From assembly GCF_000429425.1 (NCBI RefSeq), contig NZ_AUBV01000007.1, positions 124,001 to 188,000 on the forward strand: 64,000 nt of DNA, written 5' to 3'. The stretch comes from Algoriphagus mannitolivorans DSM 15301 (GTDB lineage: Bacteria > Bacteroidota > Bacteroidia > Cytophagales > Cyclobacteriaceae). Made by a program: the position numbers and the translations under genes. Every line of letters starts with the position of its first letter. Position 1 is the first letter of the stretch. Below are positions 33,245 to 41,851 of the stretch, piece after piece. The notes under the pieces were generated by a model that worked only from the letters and a program-made list of their open reading frames with translations, made no database searches and was not told where the DNA came from.

Positions 33245-33699
33245 CAGGAAAGAAAATTGACGTAGATAAGCTTGATCTGGAGCTAATGAAGGAAAAAACC
33301 ACGGAAAATCCGGGGACTTTGCCTTATGCGCACCATTCAGGCAGTGCCATTATCAAGCCCGAAGACAAGGGGAAAATTACGGGCAGAGCAGTAGCGGCCA
33401 TGCATTCTCAGACTGATATGCAAATGGCGCAGATTTACGAGCAAATGCAGGTCTTGGCCGAGCAAGCCAAAAAAATCCAAGCCCGAATTGAAGTGTCCGA
33501 AAGAATATATCAAGCCTCTATTTCTTTCGAACCCCTGATCAATCATCGCTACTTCCTATATCAAAAATCAGACGGAAGTGATTTCATGAGTATGATTGCG
33601 CCTGAGGAATGGGGTAGAAAAAAAGATTGGGCAAGCTTTGTGGCCGAGGTGAAATTATTGGCAGATCATACTTGGGAAATTCTCCGGGAAAACACATAA
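33241..33699 (+). CDS. DUF2452 protein (C1orf50 homologue)
   Basis: The 152-aa protein matches the DUF2452 family, which includes human C1orf50. The recognisable blocks are a central helix QMQVLAEQAKKIQARIEVSE and the C-terminal INHRYFLYQKSDGSDFMSMIAPEEWG, whose YxLYxKxDG...FxSxIxPxEWG pattern is the family core. No biochemical function is established for the family. It is coupled to the preceding small membrane protein and followed after 2 bp by another unknown gene. Confidence 0.88.
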   Translation: MTGKKIDVDKLDLELMKEKTTENPGTLPYAHHSGSAIIKPEDKGKITGRAVAAMHSQTDMQMAQIYEQMQVLAEQAKKIQARIEVSERIYQASISFEPLINHRYFLYQKSDGSDFMSMIAPEEWGRKKDWASFVAEVKLLADHTWEILRENT

Positions 33700-33701
33700 T
33701 C

Positions 33702-34349
33702 ATGGAGCATCTAATGACCCGCCAGCTGGATCTTATTTTAAGAGATGGTGGAGCGGAATATGATTGGAAGGCTGAATTAGAAGTGGTTCCGAAGTATTTG
33801 GACCAAAAGGGTAAAACTTGGCTAGCAGAAATATTAGAAGATCTTGGGGGAAACGGAAGTATGCCCTTGCTGGAAAAACTTAAGTTTGATTTCAAAATTG
33901 GCCGTTTTTTTATCCTTTGGGATGAAGAAATCCACTTCAATCGATATAGATTAATCACTTTAAGATCAAGTCTTTATACTGATTTTAATTTCATATTTTC
34001 CGAAGGCCTCAAACGGCTCTGTCGTACCTATGAAAAGGAGGCTTTGAAGTCAGGCATGAATTCAAGAGTTTGGGCAGGTCCGCCAATTGCCAGAAATGTG
34101 TTTGGGGAAGCATCCGAGCCCGGAGATTTTTCCGGTAATGGCGCAATTGGATGGAAATTACTCGCCTACAACGACGCGCAATTGGATCTCCAGACCCGGA
34201 TTCATGGTTACAAACTGATCAGACTTTCACCCTTCGAAACCATCATGACCGGAGGTTCCTTGAAGCGACTAGATCAGCTTTTGGTCAACCCAAAAGAAGA
34301 GCAAAAACAAATTCTCTTCAACTGGTTGATGAGGAAACTTAATAACTGA
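33702..34349 (+). CDS. Unknown protein downstream of DUF2452
   Basis: The 215-aa protein has no signal or membrane helix. Features are a charged N-terminus, an aromatic segment KIGRFFILWDEEIHFNRYRLI, a basic helix (GLKRLCRTYEKEA), a glycine-rich loop (VFGEASEPGDFSGNGAIGW) and a C-terminal helix. No family is recognised. The ATG at 33702 follows the DUF2452 stop after 2 bp, giving a three-gene unit. The stop abuts the convergent deoxynucleoside kinase stop without a gap. Confidence 0.7.
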   Translation: MEHLMTRQLDLILRDGGAEYDWKAELEVVPKYLDQKGKTWLAEILEDLGGNGSMPLLEKLKFDFKIGRFFILWDEEIHFNRYRLITLRSSLYTDFNFIFSEGLKRLCRTYEKEALKSGMNSRVWAGPPIARNVFGEASEPGDFSGNGAIGWKLLAYNDAQLDLQTRIHGYKLIRLSPFETIMTGGSLKRLDQLLVNPKEEQKQILFNWLMRKLNN

Positions 34350-34967
34350 TTAAGCGAAAAGCCCGAACATTTCCCGCTCGATTTTATTCACGATCAGTGA
34401 GAAATCTTCAGGTCTCTCCACGAAATCCAGGTCATTTACATCAATGATCAACAGCTTTCCTTCTTTGTATTCTGAAATCCAATCTTCGTAATGCTGATTT
34501 AGGTTTTTCAGGTAGTCAATTCTCATCGCAGTTTCATAGCTTCTGCCTCTTTTTTCAATTTGGCCAACAAGCTTGGGGATATCAGCTTTGAGGTAAATCA
34601 ATAGATCAGGAGCTTTCACATGCTGAATCATGGAATCAAAGAGGGTTCTGTAGTTCCAATAATCTCTTTCCGTAAGGAGCTTGCTTTTATAAAGGTTCGC
34701 TGCAAAAATGTATGCGTCTTCATAAATGGTCCTGTCCTGAATGGTGTTTTCCTTTCTGTCCTGAATATTTCTGATTTGATTATATCTGGAATTCAAGAAG
34801 TAGACCTGAAGATGAAAAGCCCAACGCTTCATGTCTTCGTAAAAATCCGGCAAATATGGATTATTGTCTACTGCCTCAAATTCAGCCTTCCAACCGTAAT
34901 GTTTGGCAAGCTTTTCTGTCAGAGTGGTTTTTCCACTCCCGATATTTCCTGATACTGCTAGATGCAT
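34350..34967 (-). CDS. Deoxynucleoside kinase family protein
   Basis: The 205-aa protein is a P-loop deoxynucleoside kinase: Walker A GNIGSGKTT (residues 7-15), a substrate-binding block FLNSRYNQIRNIQD, the DRT motif (QDRTIYEDAYIFA, with the conserved DRxxxED pattern), and the lid arginines in EKRGRSYETAMRIDYL. It phosphorylates deoxynucleosides such as deoxyadenosine or deoxyguanosine for dNTP salvage. It is separated by 17 bp from the upstream dehydrogenase gene on the same strand. Confidence 0.92.
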   Translation of the reverse strand: MHLAVSGNIGSGKTTLTEKLAKHYGWKAEFEAVDNNPYLPDFYEDMKRWAFHLQVYFLNSRYNQIRNIQDRKENTIQDRTIYEDAYIFAANLYKSKLLTERDYWNYRTLFDSMIQHVKAPDLLIYLKADIPKLVGQIEKRGRSYETAMRIDYLKNLNQHYEDWISEYKEGKLLIIDVNDLDFVERPEDFSLIVNKIEREMFGLFA

Positions 34968-34984
34968 TGTTGCTTTTTCCCTAA

Positions 34985-35875
34985 TTATTTAGAAAATCTT
35001 GGAGCAAGCTTCAAATCCTTGCTTCCTGGAGTATATTGATAGAATCCTTCTCCGGTTTTTACTCCTTTATATCCTGCTTCAACCATATTTACCAATAATG
35101 GACAAGGGGCGTATTTTGGATTGCCAAAACCTTCATGAAGTACTCTCAAAATCGATAAACAAACATCCAAACCGATAAAATCAGCCAATTGAAGCGGACC
35201 CATAGGGTGGGCCATCCCCAGCTTCATGACTGTGTCAATCTCTGAAACTCCCGCCACACCTTCATACAAGGAATAGATGGCTTCATTGATCATGGGCATG
35301 AGGATTCTGTTTGCCACAAATCCTGGATAATCATTCACCTCTACGGGTTCCTTGCTTAGGTTACTGGAGAGCTCCATGATTTTTTCAGTGACTTCATCAG
35401 TGGTGGCATATCCTCGGATTACCTCTACCAATTTCATAACGGGAACCGGGTTCATGAAGTGCATTCCGATCACCTGCCCAGGTCTTTTGGTCACTGCCGC
35501 GATTTTAGTAATTGAAATAGAGGAAGTATTGGTCGCTAGAATGGCGGACTCCGGAGCGAATTGATCCAGCTGTCGGAAGATATCTAGTTTTAAGGTCATG
35601 TTTTCTGTGGCGGCCTCTACCACAAGATCTGCGCTTTTTACTCCTTTTTCAACAGAGGTGAAGGTAGAAATCCTGGAAAGAGCAGCTTTCTTTTCATCTT
35701 CAGTCAAGGAGCCTTTTGAAACTTGGCGGTCCATGTTTTTGGAAATTGTTGCCAAAGCTTTCTCCAATTGACTTGCTTGGATGTCTACCAGAGAAACCTG
35801 GTATCCATGCTGTGCAAAAACGTGGGCTATTCCATTACCCATGGTTCCTGATCCTATGACTGAGATTGATTTCAT
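34985..35875 (-). CDS. 3-hydroxyacyl-CoA dehydrogenase (3-hydroxybutyryl-CoA type)
   Basis: The 296-aa enzyme oxidises (S)-3-hydroxyacyl-CoA with NAD+. The Rossmann motif GSGTMGNGIAHVFAQHGYQV is at the N-terminus; the catalytic His is in IGMHFMNPVPVMKLVEVI, with the conserved Glu in VVEAATENMTLK region and Asn in NDYPGFVANRILMPMINEA. Length is the usual one for the stand-alone enzyme. It serves fatty-acid oxidation or butyrate-type pathways. It and the deoxynucleoside kinase are probably co-transcribed, though unrelated in function. Confidence 0.94.
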   Translation of the reverse strand: MKSISVIGSGTMGNGIAHVFAQHGYQVSLVDIQASQLEKALATISKNMDRQVSKGSLTEDEKKAALSRISTFTSVEKGVKSADLVVEAATENMTLKLDIFRQLDQFAPESAILATNTSSISITKIAAVTKRPGQVIGMHFMNPVPVMKLVEVIRGYATTDEVTEKIMELSSNLSKEPVEVNDYPGFVANRILMPMINEAIYSLYEGVAGVSEIDTVMKLGMAHPMGPLQLADFIGLDVCLSILRVLHEGFGNPKYAPCPLLVNMVEAGYKGVKTGEGFYQYTPGSKDLKLAPRFSK

Positions 35876-36054
35876 AAGTGTGTGATTAAAAGGTAAAAAC
35901 GTTACGATTTGGGTTTATTTTGGCTTTAAGGCCGATTTCATTTTCGCTCAAAACTAATCGGAAGGGGATCGATTTCCAATTTCAAACCTTTCAATACTGA
36001 CTTTGTTTGTTGTTTTTTCCAAATCTGGACGGGAGAAATCTTTACCTTTGAATC

Positions 36055-36888
36055 ATGAATGAATTAGGAAGGATAAGCAAACTTTCAATCAATCGGTTTA
36101 CCGATTTTGGTGCTTACTTGGCTTTAGAAGATGGTGGAGAGGTGCTTTTGCCCAAAAGTTACCTTGGAACAGAGGAAAAAGAAGGTGATGAAGTTGAAGT
36201 TTTTGTCTATACCGATAGCGAAGATCGGCCAGTTGCGGTAACTACCAAGCCGAAAGCTTTATTGGATGATTTTGCAGTTTTGGAGGCAAAAGAAGTGACT
36301 AAGTTCGGAGCCTTCATGGATTGGGGATTGCCAAAAGATCTTTTTGTACCGAATGCTGAAATGGCAAAACCAATGGAGGCAGGACAGAAATATCTGATCA
36401 AAGTTTGCGTGGATTATCGGTCTAACAGATTAATTGGCGTTAGCAAGTACCGCGATTTTATCTATCCAGCTCCTCCGGACTATGAACCCGGAAATGCTTG
36501 TGAAGGATTGATTTTTGAAAAAACAGACCTTGGCTACAAAGTCCTTTTGGAAGATCGGTACGAAGGATTATTGTACGCCAATGAAGTTTTTCAACCTTTG
36601 GAAATCGGGGAGACTCGTCAGGTCTTTGTAAAAAAACGCAGAGACGACGGAAAAATTGACCTTCAATTGTTGCCTGCCGGGAGAGAAAAGTATGAAGAAG
36701 GAGCTGAGAAAATCCTTAAAATACTTGAGGAAAAAGGCTTTTTGGCGCTGCATGACAAATCTGACCCTGAAAAAATCAAGGCAGAATTGGGGATGAGTAA
36801 AAAGCATTTTAAGCAGTGCATCGGGCAATTGTACAAAGCCAGAGAAATCGTCATTGAAGAAAAAGGGATTTCTCTAAACCGAGATTAG
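36055..36888 (+). CDS. CvfB-like S1 RNA-binding protein
   Basis: The 277-aa protein resembles CvfB/YitL: tandem S1-type domains, beginning LGRISKLSINRFTDFGAYLAL and with a second unit VTKFGAFMDWGLPKDLFVP and a third around GLIFEKTDLGYKVLLEDRYEGLLY, then a C-terminal winged-helix region (MSKKHFKQCIGQLYKAREI). Such proteins bind RNA; in Staphylococcus CvfB affects virulence gene expression. The stop overlaps the ArsC-like gene stop by 4 bp. Confidence 0.9.
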   Translation: MNELGRISKLSINRFTDFGAYLALEDGGEVLLPKSYLGTEEKEGDEVEVFVYTDSEDRPVAVTTKPKALLDDFAVLEAKEVTKFGAFMDWGLPKDLFVPNAEMAKPMEAGQKYLIKVCVDYRSNRLIGVSKYRDFIYPAPPDYEPGNACEGLIFEKTDLGYKVLLEDRYEGLLYANEVFQPLEIGETRQVFVKKRRDDGKIDLQLLPAGREKYEEGAEKILKILEEKGFLALHDKSDPEKIKAELGMSKKHFKQCIGQLYKAREIVIEEKGISLNRD

Positions 36889-37244
36889 TCCAGCTTTAGG
36901 ATATCTGTAGGGGTCTTGCAGAGAATTGCCTTATTGCGGTAAATAGCAATAGGAGACTTGATGAGGTGTGGGAATTTCACCAAGATATTAAGCCAACTTT
37001 CTTCATCCCATTCTTTCCCTGCGATCATGGCTTGATAGTCAGGATGGGCTCTGTTGAGCAGATCTTTGGGCCTCAGCCCCAGCATATTGAGAATTTGATC
37101 CCACTGGGTTGCGGTCATTTTTTCTCGGACGACATCGATTTCATTGACAAAATTCGCCAATGACTTTGCATAGGCTTTGGTTTGTTTGTCAATCGGTTGA
37201 TGTGAACTATGATAGAAATACAATTCTGAAGGGTGAATTTTCAT
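36885..37244 (-). CDS. ArsC-family thioredoxin-fold protein lacking catalytic residues
   Basis: The 119-aa protein aligns with the ArsC/Spx family along its whole length (LYFYHSSHQP at the strand-loop, MTATQWDQILNMLGLRPKDLL, then PHLIKSPIAIYRNKAIL). The N-terminal catalytic Cys is missing: residues 13-15 are Ser-Ser-His. The conserved Arg before Pro-Ile is Ser97 (KSPI instead of KRPI). It cannot act as a classical arsenate reductase. A binding or regulatory role, like Spx, is possible. The gene is convergent with the CvfB-like gene. Confidence 0.75.
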   Translation of the reverse strand: MKIHPSELYFYHSSHQPIDKQTKAYAKSLANFVNEIDVVREKMTATQWDQILNMLGLRPKDLLNRAHPDYQAMIAGKEWDEESWLNILVKFPHLIKSPIAIYRNKAILCKTPTDILKLD

Positions 37245-37308
37245 GGCTTTATATATTTGAACTTATATAAGATAATCATATTAGAAACAATTTGAAAATC
37301 AATTCTTT

Positions 37309-37809
37309 GTGAAATCAAACCTAGACCTGGAAAAGTTTGCTCAAGAATCCAAGTCAGACTTTCCGGCAAATAAAAAGCTCAAGGAAAAGCTCAAGAAGAC
37401 CAAACCTAAAAATTTGGATTCCCGCTTTCATCAATTGCATGAAGAGGTTTTTCAGGAGATTGATTGCTTGGATTGTGCAAATTGCTGCAAGACTACAAGC
37501 CCGATATTCATTCAGACAGATATCGATAGGTTGGCCAAGGTATTTCGAATGAAAACAAGTGTTTTCATTGAAGAATATCTTTACCTGGATACAGATGGAG
37601 ATTATGTTTTGAAAAGTGCCCCATGTCCCTTTTTGGGAGCAGATAATAAGTGCTTAGTTTACGAAGATCGTCCCAAAGCTTGCCGGGAGTATCCACACAC
37701 AGATCGGAAAAATATGCTGGGCATTTTAGATTTGTCCTTAAAAAACACCCTGGTCTGTCCTGCAGTGCACAAAATTTTTTATGAGATCGGCAAAGATTAT
37801 AGGAAGTGA
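37309..37809 (+). CDS. YkgJ-family cysteine-cluster protein
   Basis: The 166-aa protein has a Cys-rich zinc/iron-chelating pattern typical of the YkgJ family: CLDCANCC in the first part, then CPFLGADNKCLVYEDRPKACREYP. The function is unknown; metal or Fe-S binding is inferred. The start is a GTG at 37309, preceded by an A/T-rich stretch; no ATG earlier in frame fits. It is on the same strand as the ROK kinase, 45 bp upstream. Confidence 0.88.
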   Translation: MKSNLDLEKFAQESKSDFPANKKLKEKLKKTKPKNLDSRFHQLHEEVFQEIDCLDCANCCKTTSPIFIQTDIDRLAKVFRMKTSVFIEEYLYLDTDGDYVLKSAPCPFLGADNKCLVYEDRPKACREYPHTDRKNMLGILDLSLKNTLVCPAVHKIFYEIGKDYRK

Positions 37810-37854
37810 AGCAATAGTTTTGCTTTTTTGACAATCAAACCTATAATAATGATT

Positions 37855-38787
37855 ATGAATTCATCGGATACTCAATTTTTGGGAATCGATGTGGGAGGCA
37901 CCCACCTAAAGATCGGTCTTGTAGACAAAGAAGGAAATATCCTTGATTTTCAGAAAGAAGACACTAGACACCATCGTGAAAATCCAGCGGGCTTCGGTTC
38001 TTGTTTTGTGGATATAGTGGGGAAATACCTAGAAAAATATCCGCAGGTAGAAAAAATAGGGATTGGTTTGCCGGGTATGATTTCCAAAGACAGGATGATG
38101 CCCTTAGAGATTCCGGCGATTTCTGATCTTAATAATTTCCCACTCAAGGCAAAGCTTCTCGAGAAATATCCATCAACGGAGTTTTTTCTGGAAAATGATG
38201 CCGCAGCAGCCGCAATCGGTGAGTTTTATTTTGGTAAAGGTGAGATAGCCGAAAACTTTCTTTTTATCACCATGGGTACTGGGATCGGAAGTGCCTTGGT
38301 TTTGGAAGGTCAGGTATTCAAAGGCTCCCGAGGAAATGCTTTAGAAATGGGGCATATGCTTTCGAGAGGAAATGCTGGCTTGGAAACGCTTGTAGGAAGA
38401 AATGGCATCCTAAGAATTATGGATAACCTAATCAAATCCTATCCTGAAAAAGCGGGGGAATTGGTAGGGCAAGAGCTAGGCACACACCTCTTGGTGGATA
38501 CTGCCAAAGCAGGGAATGAGGTTTCTTTAATGGTATTTAAAGAGGTAGCGGAAATTCTAAGTGAAGCGATTGTTTCTACGATCCGGATTCTCGATGTTAC
38601 AGATGTGTATTTCGGTGGGGGAATCTCGGCTGGTTTGGAATTCATGATGCCAACTATCGAATACAATACCAGGAAATACCTGACACATTACTATGTGAAG
38701 GATCTTAAATTAAAGAAAGCAACTTTGGAAAATAACGCCGGGACGCTTGGCGCTGCAGCCCTATGTTTTATGGGTTCAGGGTTGTAA
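37855..38787 (+). CDS. ROK-family sugar kinase (glucokinase-like)
   Basis: The ~310-aa protein has the ROK N-terminal phosphate motif LGIDVGGTHLKIGLVD, the catalytic Asp in ENDAAAAAIGE and MGTGIGSALV. The zinc-binding CxCGxxGC motif of ordinary ROK kinases is absent; the corresponding region reads GHMLSRGNAGLETLVGRNG. Polyphosphate- and ATP-glucokinases of this kind also lack it, so glucose is a reasonable substrate. The ATG at 37855 or 37849 is used; a TTG farther upstream is less likely. The 3' end overlaps a lipoprotein gene on the other strand by 20 bp. Confidence 0.87.
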   Translation: MNSSDTQFLGIDVGGTHLKIGLVDKEGNILDFQKEDTRHHRENPAGFGSCFVDIVGKYLEKYPQVEKIGIGLPGMISKDRMMPLEIPAISDLNNFPLKAKLLEKYPSTEFFLENDAAAAAIGEFYFGKGEIAENFLFITMGTGIGSALVLEGQVFKGSRGNALEMGHMLSRGNAGLETLVGRNGILRIMDNLIKSYPEKAGELVGQELGTHLLVDTAKAGNEVSLMVFKEVAEILSEAIVSTIRILDVTDVYFGGGISAGLEFMMPTIEYNTRKYLTHYYVKDLKLKKATLENNAGTLGAAALCFMGSGL

Positions 38788-39154
38788 TGGTGACCTCAGA
38801 TACTTTGCTGATAGCATTTAGTCGAAAAAGAACTCTCAGGGGTTCTTTTTCTATTTCCACCCCATCACACTCTTTGGATGGTTCCAAAAAGTAGAAAAAA
38901 AAGCTTTGGCTTTTGTCCATCAAGTCCACTCGGTCTGGTCGGCCAAAGGTTTTGATCAGAGCTTGATTGTCCGCTCCCAAGAAATTATTCTTAATTGCCC
39001 GTAATTCTTCCAAGTCCTGGATGCGAAGGCCTTTGCAACCATAACGGTCGGCTTTCCAGTTTTCCAGATTGATTTTTCCTGCATCCAAAGGTGAACTGCA
39101 AGAAAAAGAAGTCCAAATAAGTAAACCCATTACTAGGCTGAGTAGATTGCGCAT
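38768..39154 (-). CDS. BamE-like small lipoprotein
   Basis: The 128-aa protein has a lipoprotein signal ending SFSC (Cys19). The mature part has a helix LEELRAIKNNFLG, a GRPDRVDLMDKSQSFFFYFLEP strand-loop and a final strand RVLFRLNAISKVSEVTI, the order found in SmpA/BamE and related lipoproteins. It is likely anchored to the outer membrane facing the periplasm. BamE function is not established here; similarity is by layout only. Confidence 0.65.
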   Translation of the reverse strand: MRNLLSLVMGLLIWTSFSCSSPLDAGKINLENWKADRYGCKGLRIQDLEELRAIKNNFLGADNQALIKTFGRPDRVDLMDKSQSFFFYFLEPSKECDGVEIEKEPLRVLFRLNAISKVSEVTITTLNP

Positions 39155-39381
39155 GACTCTGAGAGAATGTTGGTCAAAGATCGGCTGAAATTGATCCCCG
39201 ATCTAAATTTTCTGCGAGTAAATATTTACTTTCAGCAGAAATCAATTTAAAGTCCCTTGAATTTCATGGACTTGTAGGTTTTGGAAATTACCGGGTCAGA
39301 AATTGACACTTTCGAAACCGAATTTCGGACCAAAGGGTTTTCCCAAATCGCTTATATTAGCACGTTCAATTCACTCAATCC

Positions 39382-39873
39382 ATGTATTACAGATTCGGCA
39401 AAGCCTTTTACTTTATCAGTATTTTGGCTTTTATCTTCTTCTTAGTCTATTTATACTCGGCCATGCCCGAGCAAATCGGAATCAGCGTCGATGACAGCGG
39501 AAATTTGATCAGATCTTGGGACAAAGGGACCTTCTTCTATGGGATGATTGCCGCTTTTCTGTTTTTGAATGCAGTAGTCTTGTTTCCTCCCAAGTCCTTG
39601 GAAACCAAATCCAATAAAAAATTTCACCGGGTGTTTCCTGTCGGGGACCCATATAGAGATTATATCCTGACATGGTTTTTTTCCTTTGGAGGGATTATCA
39701 ATCTCAGTATGTGCATTTTTGTTTTTTACATCCATTCGGTGAATAACCGTGATTTGGAGCCAGGAGGAGATTTTAGCTTTTGGTTTTATCTCATTCCGGC
39801 AATCTTCATCACTTGGGTAATTGGCCTTTTCTTATTGTTTGTGGGGAAATTCAAGTCTATCCGTAAGAGTTAA
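39382..39873 (+). CDS. Four-helix membrane protein of unknown function
   Basis: The 163-aa protein has about four hydrophobic helices ([75 protein letters not shown]). The first loop [14 protein letters not shown] and the layout are like DUF1648/SdpI-type proteins, but the similarity is modest. A possible -7 element (TATATTAG) precedes the gene. It lies 8 bp upstream of parE on the same strand, so it is the first gene of the topoisomerase operon. Confidence 0.7.
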   Translation: MYYRFGKAFYFISILAFIFFLVYLYSAMPEQIGISVDDSGNLIRSWDKGTFFYGMIAAFLFLNAVVLFPPKSLETKSNKKFHRVFPVGDPYRDYILTWFFSFGGIINLSMCIFVFYIHSVNNRDLEPGGDFSFWFYLIPAIFITWVIGLFLLFVGKFKSIRKS

Positions 39874-39881
39874 ATAGAATT

Positions 39882-41780
39882 ATGGCAGAACCAGTAAAAT
39901 ATACCGAAGACAGTATCAAATCCTTGGATTGGAGAGAGCATATCCGTCTCCGTCCCGGGATGTACATCGGAAAGCTAGGAGATGGAAGTGCGCAGGATGA
40001 CGGGATTTATGTTCTTGTCAAAGAAGTTCTGGATAACTCCATCGATGAGCACATGATGGGATTTGGACGAAACATTGATGTCAAAATCTCTGAACACAAA
40101 GTAGAGGTGCGAGACTATGGTCGTGGGATTCCTTTGGGAAAAGTCATTGACTGTGTGTCAAAGATCAATACCGGAGGAAAGTATGACTCCGGAGCATTCC
40201 AAAAATCAGTGGGTCTAAATGGAGTCGGTACCAAAGCCGTCAACGCACTTTCTGACTTTTTCAAGGTTCAGTCCTATCGGGATGGAGAAACCAAAGTGGC
40301 TGAGTTTGAAAAAGGAATATTGACTCACGATGCTCCGATTGAGAAAAGTTCAGAGCGGAATGGGACCAAAGTAGTCTTTTCTCCGGATGGAAGCATCTTC
40401 AAAAACTACCACTTTATTCCGGAATATCTTGAGAATCAGATTTGGAACTATGCCTACCTGAATGCTGGTCTTACCATCAATTACAATGGTAAAAAGTACT
40501 TCTCAGATAAAGGGCTCTACGACCTTCTATCCAATAAAATTGATGAAGAAAGTATAAGGTACCCCATTATTCATCTGAAAGGCAATGATATTGAAGTAGC
40601 GATTACCCACTCAGGTAGCTATGGGGAAGAATATTACTCATTTGTGAATGGTCAATACACCACACAAGGAGGGACTCACTTGGCTGCATTTCGGGAGGCC
40701 ATTGTCAAAACAGTCCGGGAGTTTTTCAAAAAGGACTATGATGCTTCCGATATACGTCAATCGGTAGTGGCAGCAATTGCGGTAAGAGTGCAAGAGCCGG
40801 TTTTCGAATCTCAGACCAAAACCAAGCTGGGGTCCCAGAATATCGGTCCTGACGGGCCTACACTCCGGACTTTTGTCAATGACTTTATCAAGACCGAACT
40901 GGATAACTTTCTCCATAAAAACCCTGCGACAGCGGATGCTTTGCTCAAAAGAATCCTTCAGTCTGAGCGGGAAAGGAAAGAAATATCGGGTATTAAAAAA
41001 CTAGCGAACGAGCGTGCTAAAAAAGCAAACCTTCACAACAAGAAACTACGGGATTGCAGAGTTCACTACGATGACCCGAAAGCCAACGAAGATGTGAAGA
41101 ATAACACCATGCTGTTCATTACAGAAGGTGATTCCGCATCTGGATCTATCACCAAAAGCAGGGATGTGCAGACCCAAGCGGTATTTTCTCTGAGAGGTAA
41201 GCCATTGAATTGCTATGGAATGACCAAAAAAGTGGTGTATGAAAACGAGGAATTTAACCTCCTTCAACATGCCCTGAATATTGAAGATGGCATTGAAAAC
41301 CTTCGGTATAGAAAGATTGTCATCGCCACCGATGCCGATGTCGATGGAATGCACATCCGACTTCTGATTATGACTTATTTCTTGCAGTTTTTCCCTGATT
41401 TGGTGAAAAACGGTCACCTATTTATTCTGGATACACCTTTGTTCCGAGTCAGAAATAAGAAAGAGACCATTTATTGCTATTCAGACGAGGAAAGACAGAG
41501 AGCGATTCACAAACTAGGAGCGAAGCCCGAAATCACCCGATTTAAAGGATTAGGAGAGATTTCTCCGGACGAGTTTGAAAACTTTATCGGAGAAGATATT
41601 CGATTGGATCCTATTATTTTGAACAAGGACACCAAAATCTCCGACCTGCTTTCTTTTTACATGGGAAAAAATACCCCAGATCGCCAAACCTTTATCATTG
41701 ATAACCTCAGGGTCGAAAAAGATCTAGCTTTGGATGATCCTAAAAAGGAAGAGCAGGAAGAAGAAAATGAAGCTGCCTAA
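39882..41780 (+). CDS. parE: DNA topoisomerase IV subunit B
   Basis: ParE is the ATPase subunit of topoisomerase IV, which decatenates daughter chromosomes. The 632-aa protein has the GHKL ATPase motifs ([32 protein letters not shown]), the transducer, and the TOPRIM domain with EGDSASG and [11 protein letters not shown] short acidic tail ends the protein. Gyrase B is excluded by the MTK-type TOPRIM context and by the adjacent parC-like gene, though the two families are close. parC follows 71 bp later. Confidence 0.95.
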   Translation: MAEPVKYTEDSIKSLDWREHIRLRPGMYIGKLGDGSAQDDGIYVLVKEVLDNSIDEHMMGFGRNIDVKISEHKVEVRDYGRGIPLGKVIDCVSKINTGGKYDSGAFQKSVGLNGVGTKAVNALSDFFKVQSYRDGETKVAEFEKGILTHDAPIEKSSERNGTKVVFSPDGSIFKNYHFIPEYLENQIWNYAYLNAGLTINYNGKKYFSDKGLYDLLSNKIDEESIRYPIIHLKGNDIEVAITHSGSYGEEYYSFVNGQYTTQGGTHLAAFREAIVKTVREFFKKDYDASDIRQSVVAAIAVRVQEPVFESQTKTKLGSQNIGPDGPTLRTFVNDFIKTELDNFLHKNPATADALLKRILQSERERKEISGIKKLANERAKKANLHNKKLRDCRVHYDDPKANEDVKNNTMLFITEGDSASGSITKSRDVQTQAVFSLRGKPLNCYGMTKKVVYENEEFNLLQHALNIEDGIENLRYRKIVIATDADVDGMHIRLLIMTYFLQFFPDLVKNGHLFILDTPLFRVRNKKETIYCYSDEERQRAIHKLGAKPEITRFKGLGEISPDEFENFIGEDIRLDPIILNKDTKISDLLSFYMGKNTPDRQTFIIDNLRVEKDLALDDPKKEEQEEENEAA

Positions 41781-41851
41781 TCATTTTTTAAACCCAAGAC
41801 TGGACAAAAGCAGGGGATCAATTTCCGCTTTGGTCCTAAATCAATTTGCAA

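Noticed and set aside
36043..36050. TACCTTTG as a promoter of the CvfB-like gene
   Set aside because: It matches TAnnTTTG but is only 4 bp before the ATG and has no -33 element, which would require a leaderless transcript; probably chance.
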